Below are positions 56,690 through 64,000 of a stretch of DNA of 64,000 bases, piece after piece. The stretch is taken from the NCBI GenBank assembly GCA_021397835.1, contig JAJFZO010000566.1, forward strand, positions 682,001 to 746,000, given 5' to 3'. Both the position numbers and the translations under genes were made by a program. This DNA is from Moringa oleifera (Eukaryota; Streptophyta; Magnoliopsida; Brassicales; Moringaceae). Each line of letters begins with the position of its first letter. Position 1 is the first letter of the stretch. Under the pieces are notes generated by a model. The model made no database searches and was not told the DNA's origin. It saw only the letters and a list, made by a program, of their open reading frames with translations.

Positions 56690-59600
56690 CTACTTAGACC
56701 AAGCCACTGAATCAATTTCAGCTTGTGCACTCCTGTATAATTCAAGCCTCTTCGAAAGGGCACTTCGTCGCTCCATGACCGCAGGATCTTCATTCAACAA
56801 TGCTGACAACCGTTTTGGCTGTGATAATTTCCAAATAAGTCACTCAAATTCATGAATTTTAAGTTCACCAAGAAACATGATTAGGTATATGTGTGCACTT
56901 GTGTGCATGTGCCTACATCTAGGAGATATGGGATTCACCCTCACCTCCAATTTACCCAACTCAGTGAAGAAGTGGTCAAGCAAGCTTCGTTTGGCCTCAC
57001 GCACTTGACAGTAAACAATGGACTTTGGTATGGAGTTTCGCAGACTTGCACATACCATATTGACATAAGACAAAACTGTTGTTCCTGTTTATATATAGAG
57101 CAAAGGAAAGCCCAGCATCAGAGTGGTTTACTTGCCACATCTTTTAGTAAAAATATGAAATAAATCTTCTTACGGTTGTTTAAGGCAAAAATAGCCACCC
57201 TAAATACTCATATTCAGTTCACTAGACTTACCTATTCGCCTTAGATAGGAATCATTGTATCTATCGAAAATAGAGTGCGTTGGGTTGCCACCCTTCTCCA
57301 CATCTTGAGGAAGCTTCCGGAAGAAATCAACTGTCAGGTAACTACATTCCATATCAACTAGCTTAAGTGTTGCTTTCTTGCTTTCTTCCCTCATTCTATC
57401 CAGTGAGTCACAAGCTGCATTTGTTACCTCTACTCTAAGAGCAGGATACTGTTTTAGCTCCTGAGAATCAAGAAAAATTATGTTTATCTAAAAGCTTGGA
57501 GGTATGAACCAAGTAAATTCTAATACAGCATGATTTTCAGCTTACGTTGAGCCAAGAAAAAAATGAATTGCAGGCTGATTTTTTGAGATACATGCTCCTC
57601 CTCCTCTTTTGTCCACATGCTCATAGCATGTGGAGAAAAAACTAAGGGCAATATAGAAATTCAATACTTGGAATGACTTGCCTTTTCTCCACAAATACCA
57701 ATCTTTCCATATATGTTCTATGAGTCTGAGTCTAACTTCATTTTCATTCCCTTACAGTTCAACACACAACTCCACTCTCACAATGTTTAGTTCTCACTCT
57801 AGAATTCCTGCAACATTGTAATGTTCCAACACGCCTTGAAATAATAGGTTTTACTTCAGTATAAGGAAAAAAGAAAAAACTAGATGAAACTGTAACAGAA
57901 ACCTGACTTTTAGTAGCTACAAATTCCCATAGACTTTTAGCACTCTCTTATTTCTTCCTATGAGTCACTACCTATCACAGGCATTTTTTATTTGAGAATA
58001 ATGTTTTACAAGGTAAAAATCAATTTACTTAATCATGCAGCATAATGTATTAAGTTAATCCTAGAAGAGCTCAGAGAATGCTGCAAAACCATTAAACATA
58101 TCTAGTCCAAGATATGAAAAGGCATTAGGACCAAAAATAGAACAGCAATAAGCTTTGGTAAGGACAGGAACATACTGGAGTCTCACTGACTGCCTTGTGC
58201 ACCAGCTCCTTCAGTAAGGCATGAACCTGGAATTATGATAAAAGGAATTAATTGATCACCAAGCACTGCCATATCCAATGTATTCAACAATTAAGTTCAT
58301 ATGGTCTTCTATGGTACTAAATGGAAATCTTAACTTGAAGAAACCAGAACATGAACTCTCACATTCAAACAGTAGATATAAGAACAAAAAGAAAGGGAAA
58401 AAGGAGAGGGGGACACTGCAAATGTAGACTTGGAGCTATGGCAGCAATTATTTATAGCTTTGACACAGAAACTAAAACCCAAAGACATTCTATATATCAC
58501 GATAGGGGAAGAAATCGCGTTTAGAACATATAAAATGACAACTTACAAACAATAAAACATCACTTTCAAGAAGCAGACTAAAAGAAGGATGAAATGATAG
58601 ATCAGCATATAATGGCCTCCACTACAGTGAAGGTTGATGAGGTAGATTACAAACAAACTATCTAATGATGGTTTATACTAAATAGCCTATTGGGCAGATA
58701 AAAACTGAACTAACTCATATATAAGCTAAATGCATTATTAGAAAAGAAAATATATATTTATGGTGAATCAAATATAATCTTCACAGAAGTTACTTTATTT
58801 CTGATCATACCGCATCAACAGAAGCCTCAGCAGGACCTCTGATAGTAATCACAGAAGATTCAATTAAACGTCGATATCCTTGCTCAGGAGCTATTAAATG
58901 AGGCTGGTATCCATCAGCTTCAGTAATGAGCTTCCGAATGTTTTCCATAGAAAGTTGCTTGTCAAATTGCAACCTTTTAAGAGCAGCTGGAAGTTGGTTA
59001 TCGAAGACATTGTAAATTTTGTCACCACCAGGGCGCCTGTAAACAATCGTAAATCAAATCAAAATGACTTATTCATTGAATAGTTATATTTACAGCATAC
59101 AAAAAGATGATTCTGAATCAAGCTTAATAGAGGCAATTAAAGAAGAAACTTATGTGATACATACACTCCATCAAGATGCTCCTTGTATGTTTGATCAAAA
59201 AGACGACAGATCTCCATGATTGAGTACAACTTTCCCTGTAGTCATAAGCATCAATCATTAGTAATGACTACGGCATTCACTACTAAGAGTCACACAACTG
59301 AGAGTCCACTATCCTTTCCTTCTTCAACATTAAGGAATGGAAGTAAAATGAGTTCCATAGCTAATAAGTCCATCCATCCAAAACAGGAACTGCTTTATAT
59401 AAGCCAAACAGGACAAGTAGGAAACTTACTCCAGCATCCGCGGCAATAGGCTTCCCAAGACGACTTAACTCTGTTTCAATATCCACAATTGTTTTGTTGA
59501 TAAGGGATTGGATACCCGGGATTCTGGACTTGATTACAGTCTCCAGATGCTGAGGCATTATACATTGTGTTTAAGTTCCAAGCATTGGTGACAGTAACAA

Positions 59601-62600
59601 AACAAGGACCCTCCCGATTCTCTAAAGAGACGATAATAGATTCACTGACCTTAGAAAGCATCTTTGCCAGATGCTCAGAGCCCATTCTATGAGCAAGGTG
59701 TTTGTATTCTGGTGTGGTAGCAAAATATTCACGCTCTCTACGTCGAGCAGCAATCATGTCAACATTCTTGTTAATATCAGCTTGTGAGCGATTCACAACA
59801 CCAACCCAGGGGAATTTTAGTCGGTAAGATTTCCCTTCCAATATCTAAGCAAACCAAAATCTTAATTAGAACATGATAATGTCAAAGACACGTATGCTTC
59901 TAACCACAGAACACGTAAGCATATATAAAACACATCTTTGTGCATCTGGTCTAATCTTTCAAAAATAAAGATTTTGCAACACATTGCGACATGCCTTCAG
60001 GTATTAGACAGTCCAGGGGAAGACTGCTCAAGGAAAGACATGAGGTTTCTCATGAAAGGTTCCAGCTATTTCAAGCAATTCTTGAAGCAAATATATGATA
60101 TGGAAACAGAAGAAGTTGGACGCAAACAGCCACAGGTAACTGTGTCCAATTAACAGACAAGGCACGTCAGTAAGATTTCTAGATCCCTTTCTAGCCTATA
60201 TCCAGCTGGACTACATTCAAGTACTTGTGTCACTTGTTTGGAAAAGTAATTGTTCCCTTTTATTTTGTAAACCAATGATGAAATCAATGTGTGATATGAC
60301 ATGAGGAAAAAATAAAACCAAAATCACTCACATCAACTGCATCAGTACCCTTGTCCATAAGATCAATCTTCGTCAAGACTCCCAATGTCCTCTCCCCTGG
60401 AAAAATTCATATAATTAAGTACCACAGCATCTAAGAGCCATCAGAAAACTTTCAAGTTTTCCCTCTCTACAAAGTATAAAATATTCACATAGTATAGAAG
60501 ACTTAGGATAATACTTTGACATTTTATGAGCGTCAAAGAGTCATTTACTTGGAAACATGCCCAGGTGAAGGTGCACAGTTGGATTTTAGGAACTTAGGAA
60601 CTAAAACAGTGTTTCGAGAGCATTACCTGTTGGGTCTACCTCACGAGAGATTTTAATTGCATCTGATGTGGCCAGATCTTGATTGGCAGGTGAAATTGCC
60701 AAAATAATACAATTGGGCTGCAAGGAAGTTCAGCACAAAAACAGCCCAAACAGTACAAATTTTCATCATTGCATAATCAAGGAAATCTGAAGTAATCTTG
60801 GGAATTCAAGAATTGTAAATAGACTATAAATGAAGCATCCGCAAAGCATAGCAACTCATGGTCATGGACTAAAGAATATAAGCCAAGGTACTGAGTTATT
60901 TGCAGAGCACAAAATCAAATAAATAGAAGGAAAAGTAGAAATTCCTAGCACTGGTAACGCTTTTTACCTTCTCAATGTAGGAGCGAACCATGTTTTCAAT
61001 ATCTTGCACAATACTATCTGGTTGACCTTCTGTATCACCGAAGAGAATCTGTTAGCTTGCATTATACAATGACATGTATAATTTTCTTTGATAATATGTT
61101 TTGCACAATAACATATAATTGAAAATTTTAGCTTCACTTGTGGCCTATAAATCTGTGGATAAGCTTGAATTTTACTCTTGCTAATAGGTTCCAGGGAAAG
61201 TAAACCAGCCCAAGTCTCTCAGATGACATGGGTCAATACCTTCCGCTTTCTCCAAAAACCAGGGGTTGATGTTACAAACTATCAAGTTCACCAATGTTCC
61301 TCACCGAATTTTGCGAGGGTCACCAAGCAAATGGAAAGAGAAACTAATTCTAAAATGACCTGCATGTTGAGATCTGAAAAGCACATGTAACTTACCAACT
61401 GCTACTTTTGTAAGCCCAGGAAGGTCAATCAGTGTCAAGTTGACAACTGCAAAGTGTTTAGGAAAAAAAGAATATAAAAATTCCAAATAATATAGAAAAG
61501 AAGAAAGAAATCATACAACTAGATATTCAATAAGGCAAGAAAATTTAATAGAACATTCTTCTTTAGGTAGTCAAGGCATAGACCTATACAAAAAATATAA
61601 CCGATATCAAGTAAAAATACAACGAGAGGACATAATAATACAACAAGAGAGGGCATAATAATAGTCAGCTACAAAGAAAGCAAGGACCAATAATCACCTC
61701 TTAACGCATTGACTTAAAGACACCTCATGTGCAGTTACAAAGACATGTCTGAGGCTATGCGATCAATGATGATGGATTGTGTTTAATAAAGATTACTGTT
61801 AGCGGGAAGAAAAGACACCTCCACCTCAAAAGAAAAGATTGGCATTGAAAGACCCAAAAATTGTTCTAATGCTCACTGCATAGTTGTTCAAATAACTAAA
61901 ACGTTTGAGATGAAACAATGCATCGAGTTCATTTCTCGGAATTTCCCCTAAACCCACCAACAATATACTAAGTAAACTATCTTGCATAGTGTAAAGAATT
62001 GCAAATCCAAATTATCACACTGTTCATCCTTAGTCAGCTACGTGCCCCATCAAACAAACTTTCACAGAGGGACCAACATACATATAGATATATAAGAGGG
62101 AAGCAATTAGCAGTAGCCTAAAATAAAACTCACATCCTGCTCTTACCATTAGGAGAATATATACTGAGATGAATTGGAACACTAGAGATTTGTTTGGTCC
62201 GACCAGTCTCCCGGTCAGTTTCATCTTGAATCTCCTTCCTCACAGCAGCTATACAGATGTAATTAAGATCAAAATATGGAACCAAGAGATGCATAATGTC
62301 ATTTCATTATAAAACATTTACAATAGAAGGAAGATGAAGATATCTACCAAAATCAGTGAATCTTTTCCTTGGAAGGTGAAGGAACTCTGCATATTCTCGG
62401 CTGCCTTCATCAGTCTTATGCAGCTGCAAGACAAGAGGACGCCGAGTGACAATACCTGCATAGGTTTGACACACAGCCTTATTCAATATAATAAGAAATA
62501 TATACAACAAAAAAATGCAGCCATAAGCTTTGATGTGTACCAGATCCACGAGGCAGGAAGTCCTTCCCCACAACACTCTCCAGCACTGAAGACTTCCCTG

Positions 62601-63275
62601 AACTCTGTTAGATAAGGCCAAATACAAAGGAAGAAACATTTCAATTTCTGCTAAAGCGGAAAATGCAAGGCAAATCATAGTGTTAAGATCATTTCGCCTT
62701 CATCAAACTTAAATGGACGCATAAAACAGAACCAGAATAATTAGAGCGCTCTCAACTACAAGCATATAAGCAGGATGACTGATAAGGTAATTCGTGATGT
62801 AAAGCAGCTTGATGCGAACTCATGATAGAAGGCAGGTTCTCCCTAAATAATATAGATCGATAAGCTGAGATCAAAAGAGCACTAAAGCAAAATCATGAAC
62901 ACTAACTTCGGAGTATCGTGCACTATTAAGTATCATTTAATTGAAACTTTAATTTAAACTGGAACAACTACAAAGCTTCTATCTGAAGCAAAATCCGAAT
63001 CCAAACATACTTCAAACTGAAAGCAAAGTAACTACTCAGATTGCATACACAAGGTAAATATGGAAAAAGAAGCAAGCATACCTCTATAAAACAGTGGTGA
63101 ATAAACATAACAGATAAAGTAAAAAGGAAAGAGATCGGATGCTGACCTGACCACCGACGACAGCGATCGCAGGTAAGGAGTCCCAGAGAGTAGGCAATGC
63201 ACTGCCTTCTCCATGGTCCCCGAGTGCTGTACAAGCTCTTTGTATTTTGTTCACCAGAGAAATTAAATTTTCCAT
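56690..63275 (-). CDS. DRP1A: Dynamin-related protein DRP1A
   Basis: Sixteen coding exons: 63275-63147, 62604-62541, 62455-62348, 62248-62147, 61446-61396, 61029-60968, 60717-60627, 60396-60332, 59844-59650, 59549-59430, 59235-59165, 59036-58811, 58226-58176, 57460-57232, 57084-56945, 56818-56690. Total 1,833 nt, 610 residues, the same length as Arabidopsis DRP1A. GTPase motifs are complete: G1 GGQSSGKS (41-48), G2 in GIVTRRP, G3 DLPG (142-145), G4 TKID (211-214) and VNRSQAD (about 241-247). The stalk region includes [19 protein letters not shown], and the C-terminal effector domain ends EIDSVAWSK. The N-terminus [15 protein letters not shown] is typical of DRP1A rather than DRP1C/E. DRP1 proteins polymerise on membranes and work in clathrin-mediated endocytosis and cell-plate formation. 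Every splice phase agrees. No residue of note is missing. Confidence 0.96.
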
Positions 63276-63444
63276 TTTCTTCTTTTCCTTTCTCGGTAGC
63301 TAAAGAATCTTCTCCGGGAGTCAAATTCAGATCACCTGGATCTGACAGCTGGTCCAGAAAAACGTAGCCGTTCAGACGAAGATCTGCGCTCGACCAAAGG
63401 CCTTCCTCTTCAAACAGACAGAGAGATTCGAAAGTTTGAACCAC

Positions 63445-63476
<32 letters not shown>

Positions 63477-64000
63477 TAGCACAGGTAAAAAGAGGAAGCG
63501 CGTTATATTAAAATAGGTGGAGAAGGGAAGAGGTTCGATTTACTACTGCCTTTTTTCTTCTTGTTTTTTTGTTTGAAACGCGAGACGATTCCAAAAAGTA
63601 ATGACCAGTTAAACGGACAAGGGAGCGGCAAAGCAGGTACGTGAATATAGCTGTAGCTCGATAGATTCTAAATCTCGCGAGATTTTGGATGCAAAGTCAC
63701 TTTCTATTTTCTAACTACGACCCGTGTTTTCCAACCGTTTGGCTGACGGTGCTTGCTTCCTTTGTAGACATAGGACGTGTTTGGTTGCGCTCCTGTATTT
63801 CAAAATCCACCTCTTAAAAACACCCAAAAAAAAAAAAGGAAAATTGTTCTCAGATAACTTTTAATTATGTAATAAATAAAAAAAATGAATGTTGTCTTTT
63901 TAAAAGAGAACTTAACATAACTGCTAGTTGTAAAATGATAAAGATCTTTCTTTGATCTCACCACATTAAAGAGTTTAAAATCTTAGTTATTTTAAATTGT
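63276..64000. other. DRP1A leader and promoter
   Basis: The 5' UTR runs from 63275 upward to at least the AG run at 63445-63468. Above about 63780 the sequence becomes AT-rich. Nothing else is recognised before the window ends. Confidence 0.5.
63445..63468. repeat. (AG)12 microsatellite in the DRP1A leader region
   Basis: A perfect run of about 12 AG units (CT on the sense strand), 170 bp before the DRP1A start codon. CT-rich runs near plant transcription starts are common and can act as promoter elements. Confidence 0.8.

Noticed and set aside
62968..63444. 158-codon minus-strand frame overlapping the DRP1A start
   Set aside because: Its first codon is GTG, not ATG, it is out of frame with DRP1A and has no family match. 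It is DRP1A leader, exon 1 and intron read in another frame.

Overview
The window is nuclear DNA from a flowering plant, most likely a eudicot. The evidence is spliceosomal genes with GT-AG introns and AT-rich intergenic DNA, a nuclear tRNA-Gln, and plant-only families (SKIP8 F-box, mid-SUN, FtsHi, calcineurin B-like, PI4K-gamma with ubiquitin-like domains, DRP1). The species cannot be fixed from the sequence; a rosid is my guess. I rebuilt eleven protein-coding genes exon by exon, choosing splice sites so that phases join and the family sequence continues. All eleven close in frame.

Layout. 204-275: tRNA-Gln(CUG), minus. 1258-5895: F-box protein SKIP8, minus, with a decayed LINE in its second intron. 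7126-10648: mid-SUN membrane protein (SUN5 type), minus. 12112-18435: plastid FtsHi1, minus, 15 coding exons, with ATPase motifs kept and the protease motif lost. 19775-30436: large RING plus PHD protein (At4g10930 type), minus, 15 coding exons, two of them a tandem duplicate. 34618-36683 and 37985-39419: two tandem calcineurin B-like calcium sensors, plus, with identical exon sizes except exon 1. 39639-41802: GDSL esterase (At4g10950 type), minus. 45916-48115: PI4K-gamma with two ubiquitin-like domains, plus. 50804-51427: single-exon LEA_2/NHL-like membrane protein, plus. 52625-54109: class-3-lipase-like hydrolase (At4g10955 type), minus. 56690-63275: dynamin-related protein DRP1A, minus, 16 coding exons, 610 residues.

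The genes are independent transcription units with no operon or pathway cluster. Gene order is the main large-scale signal. As I recall the Arabidopsis map, homologues of SKIP8, the RING/PHD gene, the GDSL esterase and the lipase lie together near At4g10925-At4g10955. The LEA_2, FtsHi1 and SUN5 homologues lie together at At4g23930-At4g23950. Here the two sets are interleaved, as expected if this order predates a duplication and gene loss in the Arabidopsis lineage.

The most unusual local structures are a 78/79-bp tandem duplication over the intron 1/exon 2 junction of the second CBL gene, which makes a decoy splice acceptor followed by an in-frame stop, and a duplicated 87-nt phase-1 exon in the RING/PHD gene. 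I saw no CRISPR array, virus-like gene, toxin gene or biosynthetic cluster.
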